DNA of 64,000 nucleotides from DASSUW01 sp963806395. GTDB taxonomy: Bacteria > Actinomycetota > Thermoleophilia > Solirubrobacterales > Solirubrobacteraceae. The position numbers and the translations under genes are program-made. The notes below the pieces were generated by a model. That model saw only the letters and a program-made list of their open reading frames with translations. It was not told where the DNA came from and did not search any database. The DNA lies in contig CAWDYI010000009.1 of assembly GCA_963806395.1 (NCBI GenBank), positions 186,001 through 250,000 on the forward strand, in the 5' to 3' direction. Numbering within the stretch: the stretch's first letter is position 1; every line of letters begins with the position of its first letter. This document shows, piece after piece, positions 45,330 through 53,615 of this stretch.

Positions 45330-46513
45330 ATCGCAACCTCCAGCGGCTCGTGGGCGGGCACGTCGATCCAGCACTCCTCACGCGCCGCGGTCAGCACCGC
45401 GTCGGTGATCACCGCAGCGCGCAGGCCGTCGGCGAAGGCCGGCAGGCCGTCGACCGGCGCGTCGTCGCGCACCGCGGCGTAGGCGTCCGCGACGAACGCC
45501 GTGAAGCAGTCCCCGTAGCCCTGCGAGTGGCCCGCGGGCAGCCACGCCAGACGTGCCGCCGGCTCGGACAGGAACGCCGGGTCGCGGTTGAGAACCGTCA
45601 CGGACTCGCGGCGACCGCACCACAGGCTCTCCGGCAGCTCCTGGTCGAACGCCACCGATTCGTCGGCGCCGTCGACCTCCAGCCACAGACGGTTCTTGCG
45701 TCCTGCGGAGATCTGACTGATGACCGTCGAGCCGACCGCTCCCTGGTCGGTCTCGAACTGCATCACGGCCGCGTCCTCGGTTCCCACCAGGCGCGGCTCT
45801 CCCTCGACGCCCCCACTGCCGGCGAACGCCGCTCGGTGGCGGGCGCGCACGCGCGCGGAGACGGCCGTCAGCGTTCGCGCGCTGAGGCGCGCGATGCGGT
45901 GCCCGGTGACGAACTCGGCAAGGTCACACCAATGCGACCCGATGTCCGCGAACGCACGCGACGCGCCCCCGAGGTGGGCATCGACACGCCAGTTGTCGTC
46001 CTCGGGCCGCAGCAGCCAGTCCTGCAGGTACGTGCCGTGCACGAGACGAACCGCGCCCGTGTGCCCGGTTCGCACGCGCTCGCGCGCCTCGCGAACCGTC
46101 GGGTGGTAGCGGTACACGAACGGGACGAGCGCGAGGCGGCCGGACTCGGCCGCGAGCGCGGTAAGCCGCCTGGCCCCCGCGACGTCGAGCGCCAGCGGCT
46201 TCTCGCAGATCACGTGCTTGCCGGCCGCCAGCGCCGCCTCGGCGAGTGGCAGGTGAAGGTGGTTGGGCGTGCACACGTGCACGACGTCCACGTCGGGCGA
46301 CTCCACCAGCGCCTCGGCCGAACCGAACGCCCGCTCGGCGCCGAGCCGCCTGGCCGAGATCTCGGAGTGCTCGAGCGACGAGTCGGCCACGCCGACGAGA
46401 CGCGCCCGCGCGAGCCGCGCCGCGCGTGCATGGACAGTGCCGATGAACCCGGCGCCCGCGATGCCGACGCGAAGCGCTTCCTCCGTCTCCGGCGTGTCGC
46501 CGTCATCCACCAT
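45326..46513 (-). CDS. Gfo/Idh/MocA family oxidoreductase
   Basis: NAD(P)-dependent sugar dehydrogenase-like protein of 395 residues. It has the Rossmann motif LRVGIAGAGFIGTVHARAAR, VDVVHVCTPNHLHLPLAEAA, the catalytic EKP in GKHVICEKPLALDVAGARR, and the C-terminal YRYHPTVREARERV and GSHWCDLAEFVTGHR (with the usual H/D pair). GAGGAGACAG lies before the ATG. First gene of the transporter operon, 105 nt from regulon element C. Homologues such as ThuB and inositol or glucoside 3-dehydrogenases oxidise C2 or C3 hydroxyls; that role here is inferred. Confidence 0.9.
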   Translation of the reverse strand: MVDDGDTPETEEALRVGIAGAGFIGTVHARAARLARARLVGVADSSLEHSEISARRLGAERAFGSAEALVESPDVDVVHVCTPNHLHLPLAEAALAAGKHVICEKPLALDVAGARRLTALAAESGRLALVPFVYRYHPTVREARERVRTGHTGAVRLVHGTYLQDWLLRPEDDNWRVDAHLGGASRAFADIGSHWCDLAEFVTGHRIARLSARTLTAVSARVRARHRAAFAGSGGVEGEPRLVGTEDAAVMQFETDQGAVGSTVISQISAGRKNRLWLEVDGADESVAFDQELPESLWCGRRESVTVLNRDPAFLSEPAARLAWLPAGHSQGYGDCFTAFVADAYAAVRDDAPVDGLPAFADGLRAAVITDAVLTAAREECWIDVPAHEPLEVAI

Positions 46514-46617
46514 CAGCTGTCTCCTCGTACCTGCCTGTTGGCCGGAGTTCTCGACATCCGGCGTGCGGCATTCCCCTTGTCGCGACCCTAGACAGGCTCC
46601 GCGGAGAACGTGACGAG

Positions 46618-46635
46618 TGTGAGCAAACCTTGACA
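46618..46635 (-). promoter_or_regulatory. regulon element C (upstream of Gfo/Idh operon)
   Basis: On the minus strand: TGTCAAGGTTTGCTCACA followed by CTCGTCACG. One difference from elements B and D. It is 105 nt before the Gfo/Idh start codon and points towards it. Confidence 0.75.
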
Positions 46636-46773
46636 CTCGGCGCCTCGAGCCGACCGGCGCGCCGCCTCGACGCCTAGTTTCCGGCGAATTACACTTCTGC
46701 CCATTTACGACAAACTATTGTAAGGATTCGATGCATAAGTTGGCGCAAAAGCCCAAAGATCCGCTACTTTTGC

Positions 46774-46801
46774 TTGACTTGCGGCGAAAGCTGTCTAGCC
46801 T
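46774..46801 (+). promoter_or_regulatory. promoter of the GAF-winged-helix regulator
   Basis: TTGACT, 16-nt spacer, TAGCCT within an AT-rich stretch, with the ATG 9 nt downstream, so a leaderless transcript is likely. Predicted from sequence only. Confidence 0.5.
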
Positions 46802-46809
46802 TTTTCCCC

Positions 46810-47748
46810 ATGGCGGACAACGGACTTCGTGCCAGCGAGCACACGTCGTATCCGGCGCTGGCGCCCTCGAACAACGTCCGACGGAGCCGCGGTGCCGAGT
46901 GGCCTCTGTTCGTCGAGACGCCCGAGCGTCAGGGCTTCGAGGCCCACCTGCGGTCGCTGCAGACGGCGGTCAGCGCGCTCAGCCGCCGTCTTCCGCTCCA
47001 GCGGATCGCGACGGTCGTCGCCCAGTCCGCGATGGACGCCCTCGATGCCCAGGCCATGATCGTCGCCGTCGCTGAGGAGGACGGCCGGCTTCGCGGCGTG
47101 CATGTCGCGGGCCTGCCCGAGGAGGCGCAACACCGGCTTGCCACGATTCCGACCACCGCGCCGACGCTCATCGACGAGATCGATCGGTCCCTCCGCCGCG
47201 ACGCCAAGACCGGGCGGCTCAACGGAACGCTCGCCGCACTGCCGATCTCGCAGGATGATCGTACGCTCGGCTTCCTCGTCCTCGGCCGGTCGCACAGCCA
47301 ACCGTTCTCCGAGTACGACCGCACGTTCCTCGATGCGCTTGCAGACCTCTGCGCGCTCGCCCTCGACCGGCTGCAGATGTGCGCCGACAGGTCGCGCGTC
47401 CGCGCGGTGCTACGCCGCCGGCAGCTCGACCTGAAGCTCGCCAGCACTCAGCTCCGGGTCGGTGATATGCAGATCGACCTCGAGGAGCAGCGGATCACGA
47501 TCGGCAGCCGCACGGTCAGCCTGACGCCGTCCGAGATGCGGCTGCTGATCTTCCTCGCCGACGAGCCCGGTCGCGCACGAAGCCGGCACGAACTTCTCCG
47601 GCATCTCTGGCACACGGAGCACGTTGGTGACGAGCGCGCATGCGACGTGCACGTCTCCAACCTGCGTCGCAAGATCGAGAGCGACCCCTCCAGGCCCGAG
47701 CGCCTGGTCACGGTGCGCGGCGTCGGCTACGCGCTGCAGCCGCACTGA
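46810..47748 (+). CDS. GAF-winged-helix (OmpR-type DNA-binding) transcriptional regulator
   Basis: Regulator of 312 residues. Residues about 45-200 look like a GAF domain (RIATVVAQSAMDALDAQAMI, LAALPISQDDRTLGFLVLGR). The C-terminus is an OmpR/PhoB-type winged helix: GSRTVSLTPSEMRLLIFLAD, then RSRHELLRHLWHTEH, VHVSNLRRKIESDPSRPERL and VTVRGVGYALQ. There is no receiver domain and no phospho-acceptor Asp, so it is not a classical response regulator; a small ligand or redox signal sensed by GAF is more likely. It sits between regulon elements C and D and is the best candidate for the protein that binds them. Confidence 0.85.
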   Translation: MADNGLRASEHTSYPALAPSNNVRRSRGAEWPLFVETPERQGFEAHLRSLQTAVSALSRRLPLQRIATVVAQSAMDALDAQAMIVAVAEEDGRLRGVHVAGLPEEAQHRLATIPTTAPTLIDEIDRSLRRDAKTGRLNGTLAALPISQDDRTLGFLVLGRSHSQPFSEYDRTFLDALADLCALALDRLQMCADRSRVRAVLRRRQLDLKLASTQLRVGDMQIDLEEQRITIGSRTVSLTPSEMRLLIFLADEPGRARSRHELLRHLWHTEHVGDERACDVHVSNLRRKIESDPSRPERLVTVRGVGYALQPH

Positions 47749-47778
47749 GAGGGTGACGCGTGGCCCGAGCGGGCCGAT

Positions 47779-47796
47779 TGTCAAGGTTCGCTCACA
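47779..47796 (+). promoter_or_regulatory. regulon element D (upstream of ThuA-GSDH leader)
   Basis: TGTCAAGGTTCGCTCACA followed by TCCGTCGCG. Identical to element B over 18 bp. It is 98 nt before the leader ORF and points towards the ThuA-dehydrogenase gene. Confidence 0.75.
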
Positions 47797-47893
47797 TCCG
47801 TCGCGCGGAGACACAGCACCGGGTTAGGGTCGGCCGGAGGGCGCGCCCAGGCCCAGGAGATTCCGGGTCGGGCCTGCACGGGGGAGGAGGGAC

Positions 47894-48010
47894 ATGCGTC
47901 ACCAATCGCCTTGCCATGGGTTCCGGGCGTTCGTCCCTGGAGTCGTCCCTGCACGACCGCACCGCATGAGTCGCTCCACCGGGAGTGCGTCATGCACCAC
48001 TGCGCGCTGA
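47894..48010 (+). CDS. leader ORF coupled to the ThuA-PQQ dehydrogenase gene
   Basis: A 38-codon ORF, MRHQSPCHGFRAFVPGVVPA and onward, preceded by the strong GGGGAGGAGGG. Its TGA overlaps an in-frame ATG of the dehydrogenase gene (TGATG at 48008-48012). The arrangement copies the leader in front of the other PQQ dehydrogenase, although the two peptides do not resemble each other. Probably a translational coupling device. Confidence 0.45.
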   Translation: MRHQSPCHGFRAFVPGVVPARPHRMSRSTGSASCTTAR

Positions 48011-51000
48011 TGAGGAGATTGCGCCACATGCGACCTACACGTTTGCTCTGCATCGCTGTCCCCGCCTTGGCCCTGATCGCGCCGGCGACCGCGGTGTCAG
48101 CGCCCGTCGACGCGGTTGCAGCCGCATCGCCGGCCAAGCTCCGGTCCATCAGCGCGCCACCGTTGCGAGCATTCACAGGAGACACCTTCACGCTCGCGGC
48201 CAGGGTCCGCAACACCTCGAGCCGTGCGTCGCGTCCACGGCTCGTGGTCATGCTGCGAAGGTTCAAGCACGCCTCGGGCGGGCGCATCGTCGCCGCCGAA
48301 CGGCTGCGCAAGCTCAAGGCCGGCCGCAGCAAGCGGGCCCGGATCGAGGTCACGCTGCCGTCCTCGCTCGCCGCGGGGCGCTACTACGTGGCCGCGTGCG
48401 CGCGTGCCCGCAACTCCACGAGTTGCCGGCTCGCCGGGCGCCGGATGATCGTGTCCCGCCGCTCGACCTCGCCGTCGCCGCCGTCAGGGTCACCCGGTTC
48501 GAAGAAGTACGACGTCCTCGTCCTCACCGAGTCCCGCGCGGCCGGCGACACGCACGCCGCCGCCTCCCGGGCGGCCGGCGTGTCGGCGATCAAGGCGCTC
48601 GGCGCGAGCAACGGCTTCAAGGTCACCGAGGCCGCCCAGTCGGCCGGCGCGTTCACCGAGGCCAGCCTCGAGAGCTACCGGACGGTCGTGTTCCTGAACA
48701 CGTCGGGCGATGTGCTCAGCGACAATGAGCAGTCGGCCTTCGAGCACTACTTCAAGCAGGGCGGCGGCTTCGTCGGGATCCACTCGGCGCTGGTCACCGA
48801 GCCGAACTGGGCGTTCATGACGAGCCTGCTCGGCACGCGCGCCGAGACCGGCACCGCGACGGCTCGCACCGAGTCGACGCAGCAGGCGGCCACGATCAAG
48901 GTCGCCGACCGCGTGCACGACGCCAGCAAGTCGCTGCCGGAGCGCTTCACGGTCGCCGACGCGTTCTACAACAGCCCGACCGAGGTCCGCGGCTTCCAGC
49001 ACGTGCTGGCCACGGTCGACGAGGACACGTATGACGAGCAGGACAGTGACACCCCCGTCGCTGGGAGGTCGGACGACCACCCGATCATGTGGTGTCAGGA
49101 CCTCGAGGGCGGGCGCTCCTTCTACACGGGCGTCGGCCACAACCCGGCGACCTTCGGCAACGCCAACGTGCGGCGGAACCTCGCGGGCGCCATCAAGTGG
49201 TCCGCCGGCCTGTCGAACGCGACGTACAGCGACTGCGGCGCGACCGTGCTCGCGAACTACAAACAGGTCAAGATCTCGGCTCCGCCGAACCTCAACGAGC
49301 CGATCGGCTTCGACCAGCTCCCCGACGGGCGTGTGATCCAGACCGCGCGCGCCGGACAGGTCCGCCTGCACGATCCCGAGGGCGGCACCACCACGGTGCT
49401 CGCCAACCTCGCCCAGTTCCCGCAGGGCCTCTACACCCACAGCGAGGACGGCCTCTACGGCCCGGCCGTGGACAACGACTTCGCGCGGAACAAGTGGGTG
49501 TACCTGTATTACTCACCGGCGGTCGTGAAGGACGTCCCGCAGTCGGCCGGTCCGCCCCTGACGTTCCGGACCCCCACAGGGGTGGCGGGCGAGCCGCAGC
49601 AGCATCCCGCGTGCCAGGCACCCGTTGTCTGTCTGATCACGGCGCCGCTCACCGCCGCGAGCACGGCCGCATGGGACCCGTACGTCGGGTACTTCCAGCT
49701 CTCGCGCTTCAAGTTCGTCGACGCCGCGCCCGGTAACCCGGCCCACCTCGACCCGGCCACCGAGCAGGAGATCATGCGCGTCCCCGTCAACCGCGGTGCC
49801 TGCTGTCACGTCGGAGGCGACATCGACTTCGACAAGGCCGGCAACCTGTGGCTGGTCACGGGCGACGACACGCCGTCGGGCGGCGGCAACTCCGGCGGCT
49901 TCTCACCGCACAACGACATGAAGACGACCGAGAGCCAGACGGTCCGCACGCTCAACGCGACGGGCGGGACGTTCACGCTCACGTTCGACGGGCAGACGAC
50001 GGCGCCGATCGCCTACAACGCAACGACGGCAGAGCTGCAGGCGGCGCTCGAGGCCCTGAGCAACATCAACCCCGGCGACGTCGCCGTGACGTCGGGGGCC
50101 GTCGGTGGCGTGCCGAACTCGACGCCGGTCAACTCGGGGAACCAGACGATCCAGTTCCGCGGGCAGTACGACCAGGACAACGTCCCGGAGATCACGACCG
50201 ACGCGACGGGCCTCACGGGCACGACGCCGACGGCGCCGGTCGCCACGACGCAACAGGGCGATTTCTTCCAGGCCCCCTTCGTCGACGCGCGGCGGAGCGC
50301 GATGAACACCAACGACCTGCGCGGCAAGGCGCTGCGCATCAAGGTCAACGAGAACGGCTCGTACACGACCCCGAGCGGCAACCTGTTCGCACCGGGCACG
50401 CCGGGGGCGCGTCCCGAGATCTACGCCATGGGCTTCCGGAACCCGTTCCGGATCCAGGTCGACTCCAAGGGCGTCGCGTACCTCACCGACTACTCGCCCG
50501 ACTCGCAGATCCCGCAGACGCACCGCGGGCCGCAGGGCACGGGCCGCGTAGAGGTCGTGCGAGCGCCGTCCAACTACGCGTGGCCGCTGTGCATGACGCC
50601 CAAGGTCCCGTACTACCGGTGGAACTTCAACACGTCGCTCCCGCTGGATGCGGCCCCGCGGCCGCACGAGTGCGACAACCCGGCCAAGGGCCCGGACAAC
50701 GAGTCGCGCTGGAACACGGGCGTGACGATCGACCCGACGGCCGCGCCGGGTCGCGTGCAGACGCCGCGGGTGACCCAGCCGGACATCTGGTACTCGTACC
50801 GCGACAACCAGATCCCGCCGCAGGGCACGCCGTGCCTCGACGCCTACGACGGGATCGGCGCCGATGGCTCCGTGTGCCCGCTGCTCTTCCCCGAGCTGTT
50901 CACGGGCGGCGTCGGACCGCACGGCGCCACGACGTACGAGTTCGATCCGAGCAACCCGAGCGAGACGAAGTTCCCGCCGTACTACGACGGGGCGACGCTC

Positions 51001-52305
51001 CTCGGCGAGTTCACGCAGGACACCATGCGTGAGATCCGGTTCGACTCGAACAAGCAGGTGCTCGAGATCAACCCGTTCCTCAACTGCGGTCAGGCGGTCG
51101 TCGTGACGGCGTTCCCGTTCGAGTGCGACAACCCGATGGACCTCCAGTTCGGGGCCGACGGGAACTTCTACCTGCTCACCTACGGCGACGGCTTCTTCAC
51201 CCCGAACGCCGACGCCGGCATGTACCGGTGGGAGTACACGAAGGGCCCGCAGCGGCCGCGCGCCGTCATCGGCGCCACGCCGACGAACGGCCGGGCCCCG
51301 CTGACCGTCCAGTTCAGCAGCGACGGCTCGCGCGACGAGGACCCCGGCGACTCGATCACGTTCGCGTGGGACTTCGACAACAACGGGACGGTCGACTCGA
51401 CGTCCCCTAACCCGTCGCACACCTACACCGCCACTGGGGTCTACACGGCCCGGCTGACGGTGACGGATTCGACCGGCAAGACCGACTCGAAGAGCACGGT
51501 CATCACGGTCGGCAACACTGCCCCGACGCTGACGATCAGCACACCGCTCAACGGTGACTTCTTCACCTTCGGGCAGAACATCCCGTTCACCGTCACCGGC
51601 TCGGATCCCGAGGACGGCGCGATCGACAGCGCGGCCGAGTGCGCGCGTGTGACGGTGACGTTCGTCCTCGTCCACGACACCCACGGGCACGCTGAGGACA
51701 GCACGCCCGCGACGTGGGATCCGGCCGCGACCGTCTGCCGCGGAGTGCTGACCACAGACCCGGGCGACGCGTCGCACGGCGGCTATCTGGCCGGCGGCAT
51801 CAACGCGTCGTTCACCGACACAGCGCAGGGCTCGATCCCCGCGCTCGAGACGACCACCCAGCACGTGGTCCAGCTCAGGCGCCACGAGGTCGAGGACGCG
51901 CAGGAGATGTCCGGGCTGACCACCACGGGCGCGGAGGGTGGCCGGGCGATCTCGAGCATCGACCCGGGTGACTGGGTCGCGCTCAACAACCGGTTCAACC
52001 TGACCAACATGAGCAAGGAGCTCACGTTCCGCTACGGCGCCGGCGCCACAGGCGTCGCCGCCGGCACGCCGCGGCTCGAGGTCGAGGTCCGTCAGGGCGC
52101 GGTCGACGGCCCGCTGCTGACGACCGTCACGTTGGGCGCCACCGGCGCGGCCAACAACAACACCTACGCGAGCCAGACGTCCCCGCTCGACTTCGCGGGC
52201 AGCCAGCGTCTGTTCCTCGTGTTCCGGGCGGTCGCGGGCGGGCCGACCACCGGCCTCGGCAACCTCAACTGGGTCGAGTTCAGCGGCCCAGGGGTCGCCC
52301 CGTAG
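48010..52305 (+). CDS. secreted ThuA-PQQ sugar dehydrogenase-PKD-CBM6-like protein
   Basis: Exported protein of about 1431 residues. Domains: signal peptide (RPTRLLCIAVPALALIAPAT); an Ig-like domain (about 40-150); ThuA-like domain (about 165-400: KYDVLVLTESRAAG, GGGFVGIHSALVTEPNW, HPIMWCQDLEGGRSFYTGVG); GSDH propeller (about 424-1076: RGACCHVGGDIDFDKAGNLW, NTNDLRGKALRIKV, RPEIYAMGFRNPFRIQV); PKD (about 1090-1167: FAWDFDNNGTVDS); and a CBM6-like end (about 1293-1431: HEVEDAQEMSG, IDPGDWVALNNRFNLTNM). A beta-rich domain of about 110 residues (641-751) interrupts the propeller. The start could also be ATG 47992 (GGGAG upstream) or 48028. Likely oxidises cell-surface or polymer-bound sugars using PQQ. 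Confidence 0.88.
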   Translation: MRRLRHMRPTRLLCIAVPALALIAPATAVSAPVDAVAAASPAKLRSISAPPLRAFTGDTFTLAARVRNTSSRASRPRLVVMLRRFKHASGGRIVAAERLRKLKAGRSKRARIEVTLPSSLAAGRYYVAACARARNSTSCRLAGRRMIVSRRSTSPSPPSGSPGSKKYDVLVLTESRAAGDTHAAASRAAGVSAIKALGASNGFKVTEAAQSAGAFTEASLESYRTVVFLNTSGDVLSDNEQSAFEHYFKQGGGFVGIHSALVTEPNWAFMTSLLGTRAETGTATARTESTQQAATIKVADRVHDASKSLPERFTVADAFYNSPTEVRGFQHVLATVDEDTYDEQDSDTPVAGRSDDHPIMWCQDLEGGRSFYTGVGHNPATFGNANVRRNLAGAIKWSAGLSNATYSDCGATVLANYKQVKISAPPNLNEPIGFDQLPDGRVIQTARAGQVRLHDPEGGTTTVLANLAQFPQGLYTHSEDGLYGPAVDNDFARNKWVYLYYSPAVVKDVPQSAGPPLTFRTPTGVAGEPQQHPACQAPVVCLITAPLTAASTAAWDPYVGYFQLSRFKFVDAAPGNPAHLDPATEQEIMRVPVNRGACCHVGGDIDFDKAGNLWLVTGDDTPSGGGNSGGFSPHNDMKTTESQTVRTLNATGGTFTLTFDGQTTAPIAYNATTAELQAALEALSNINPGDVAVTSGAVGGVPNSTPVNSGNQTIQFRGQYDQDNVPEITTDATGLTGTTPTAPVATTQQGDFFQAPFVDARRSAMNTNDLRGKALRIKVNENGSYTTPSGNLFAPGTPGARPEIYAMGFRNPFRIQVDSKGVAYLTDYSPDSQIPQTHRGPQGTGRVEVVRAPSNYAWPLCMTPKVPYYRWNFNTSLPLDAAPRPHECDNPAKGPDNESRWNTGVTIDPTAAPGRVQTPRVTQPDIWYSYRDNQIPPQGTPCLDAYDGIGADGSVCPLLFPELFTGGVGPHGATTYEFDPSNPSETKFPPYYDGATLLGEFTQDTMREIRFDSNKQVLEINPFLNCGQAVVVTAFPFECDNPMDLQFGADGNFYLLTYGDGFFTPNADAGMYRWEYTKGPQRPRAVIGATPTNGRAPLTVQFSSDGSRDEDPGDSITFAWDFDNNGTVDSTSPNPSHTYTATGVYTARLTVTDSTGKTDSKSTVITVGNTAPTLTISTPLNGDFFTFGQNIPFTVTGSDPEDGAIDSAAECARVTVTFVLVHDTHGHAEDSTPATWDPAATVCRGVLTTDPGDASHGGYLAGGINASFTDTAQGSIPALETTTQHVVQLRRHEVEDAQEMSGLTTTGAEGGRAISSIDPGDWVALNNRFNLTNMSKELTFRYGAGATGVAAGTPRLEVEVRQGAVDGPLLTTVTLGATGAANNNTYASQTSPLDFAGSQRLFLVFRAVAGGPTTGLGNLNWVEFSGPGVAP

Positions 52306-52312
52306 TGCCTCC

Positions 52313-52338
52313 GGGGGCGCCGCGTCCGCGGCGCCCCC
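52313..52338 (+). terminator. hairpin after the ThuA-dehydrogenase gene
   Basis: GGGGGCGCCGCG (52313-52324) and its exact complement CGCGGCGCCCCC (52327-52338) separated by TC. It lies 8 nt after the stop and 30 nt before the next start, so it could attenuate transcription into the TIM-barrel gene. Confidence 0.65.
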
Positions 52339-52367
52339 TCCATCCACCCGCGGAGAAGGCGACAGCG

Positions 52368-53615
52368 ATGAGCAAGTCACGCAAACTCGACAGGCGCACC
52401 TTCATCGGTGCGGCCGCCGGCGCGGCCGGGGCCACGGCGCTCAGCCCACTGGGCCCGGCTCTCAGCCTCGGGCACGACAAGGACAAGCGCAAGGGCAAGC
52501 GGATCGTGCCGCGGGACCGCCTGGGCGTCCAGCAGTTCTCGATCCGGGACGCGGTCACCCGCCTCGACCAGTCCGTCACGGGGTACCTGGGCGGCCGCAA
52601 CTTCCCGGACGACGCGGCGGACATCGGGCGCGCCCGGCCGCTCCCGGGCGGCTTCCGCGCGGTGTTCGAGTACCTCGCGTCAGTCGGCTACACGGGCTTC
52701 GAGTTCTTCTCGTTCAACCAGGGCGCGAACGGCGCGATCACGAACGAGGAGATCCGCACAGCGCTCCGCAACGCCGGGCTGAAGGCGGCCGGAACGCACA
52801 CGGGCGGTCTCCAGGCCATGGTCGTGCCCGAGAACCTGCAGGCACAGATCGACCTGGCCGGCGTCCTCGGCTACAAGATGGTCGGCACGGCCGGAAACCC
52901 GGCCAACCCGACCCTGGGCACACTTGACGCCTGGAAGGGGTACGCGGAGCAGGCCAACACGGTCGGCGCGGCGTTCCGCGCCGCGGGCATCAAGTACTTC
53001 TTCCACCCCGAGCAGGACTGGTTCCGCTTCTTCGACGACCCGGCGCACCCCGAGCTCGCTCGCGTGCACCGGATCGACTGGTTCACGGACAACACGGACC
53101 GCAGGCTCGTGTACTTCGAGCCCGACACGATGCACACGCTCGCTGGGCGGGGGCGCTTCCCGGACCCGGTCGACGGACGCCTGTTCGACGTCAACGCCTG
53201 GTATGCGCGGCTCGCCAAGAAGGACCGGATCATCGCCTGGCACGTCAAGGACGCGGACCGCGTCATCCCCCTGCCCGCCGCCGGGGTCAATCCGTTCACG
53301 CAGCAGCGCCTCCGCCAGGGCTTCCCGCTCAACGGCGGTATCGACGTCGTCTACGGCGGCGAGGGCGCGGTCGCCAACGGCTACCCGGTCGACCCCGACC
53401 CCGAGGTGCTCGGCTACCAGGAGCAGTTCGACCGGTTCGAGCTCGCGAGCCCCGGCTGGTTCCACGCCGAGAGCGACAGCGGTCCCGGCCCTGCCGCCAT
53501 CGACCCCGGCCGGTCGCTGCGCTGGGCGAAGGTCAGCGCGAAGTACCTGCTCGACCTGCGCGCGGACGACGACCGCGACGACTGTGACGACGACCACCAT
53601 CACGGCCACCGCTAG
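52368..53615 (+). CDS. Tat-exported TIM-barrel sugar isomerase/epimerase-like protein
   Basis: Xylose isomerase-like TIM-barrel protein of 415 residues with a twin-arginine signal (KLDRRTFIGAAAGAAGATAL). Barrel motifs: DRLGVQQFSIRDAV, YTGFEFFSFNQGANG, LKAAGTHTGGLQAM, IKYFFHPEQDWFRFFDDP (His, Glu), LVYFEPDTMHTLAGRG (Glu, Asp) and RIIAWHVKDADRVIPL (His). The acidic/His tail DDDRDDCDDDHHHGHR may bind metal. It follows the ThuA-dehydrogenase and is distantly similar to the exported barrel at 36.1 kb. Tat export means it folds with its metal before export. A lyase or epimerase acting on oxidised sugars is inferred. GGAGAAGG precedes the ATG. Confidence 0.87.
   Translation: MSKSRKLDRRTFIGAAAGAAGATALSPLGPALSLGHDKDKRKGKRIVPRDRLGVQQFSIRDAVTRLDQSVTGYLGGRNFPDDAADIGRARPLPGGFRAVFEYLASVGYTGFEFFSFNQGANGAITNEEIRTALRNAGLKAAGTHTGGLQAMVVPENLQAQIDLAGVLGYKMVGTAGNPANPTLGTLDAWKGYAEQANTVGAAFRAAGIKYFFHPEQDWFRFFDDPAHPELARVHRIDWFTDNTDRRLVYFEPDTMHTLAGRGRFPDPVDGRLFDVNAWYARLAKKDRIIAWHVKDADRVIPLPAAGVNPFTQQRLRQGFPLNGGIDVVYGGEGAVANGYPVDPDPEVLGYQEQFDRFELASPGWFHAESDSGPGPAAIDPGRSLRWAKVSAKYLLDLRADDDRDDCDDDHHHGHR

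Larger units (their letters stand above)
46514..46809. other. intergenic region between Gfo/Idh operon and GAF regulator
   Basis: About 296 bp between divergent starts. It contains regulon element C facing the Gfo/Idh gene and, from about 46675 to 46800, an AT-rich island unlike the rest of the window. A promoter TTGACT (46774-46779), 16-nt spacer, TAGCCT (46796-46801) faces the regulator gene, whose ATG is only 9 nt past it. Confidence 0.55.

Noticed and set aside
46514..46617. A third leader ORF before the Gfo/Idh gene
   Set aside because: A short ORF (MPHAGCRELRPTG and onward) exists but its ribosome site touches the ATG and its stop falls inside the next gene without a clean overlap, unlike the two strong leaders.
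46810..47748. Classical two-component response regulator
   Set aside because: No receiver domain or phospho-acceptor Asp; the N-terminal half is GAF-like and no kinase gene is adjacent.
49903..52380. An 825-codon minus-strand open frame
   Set aside because: Antisense shadow of the ThuA-dehydrogenase; no family motif.
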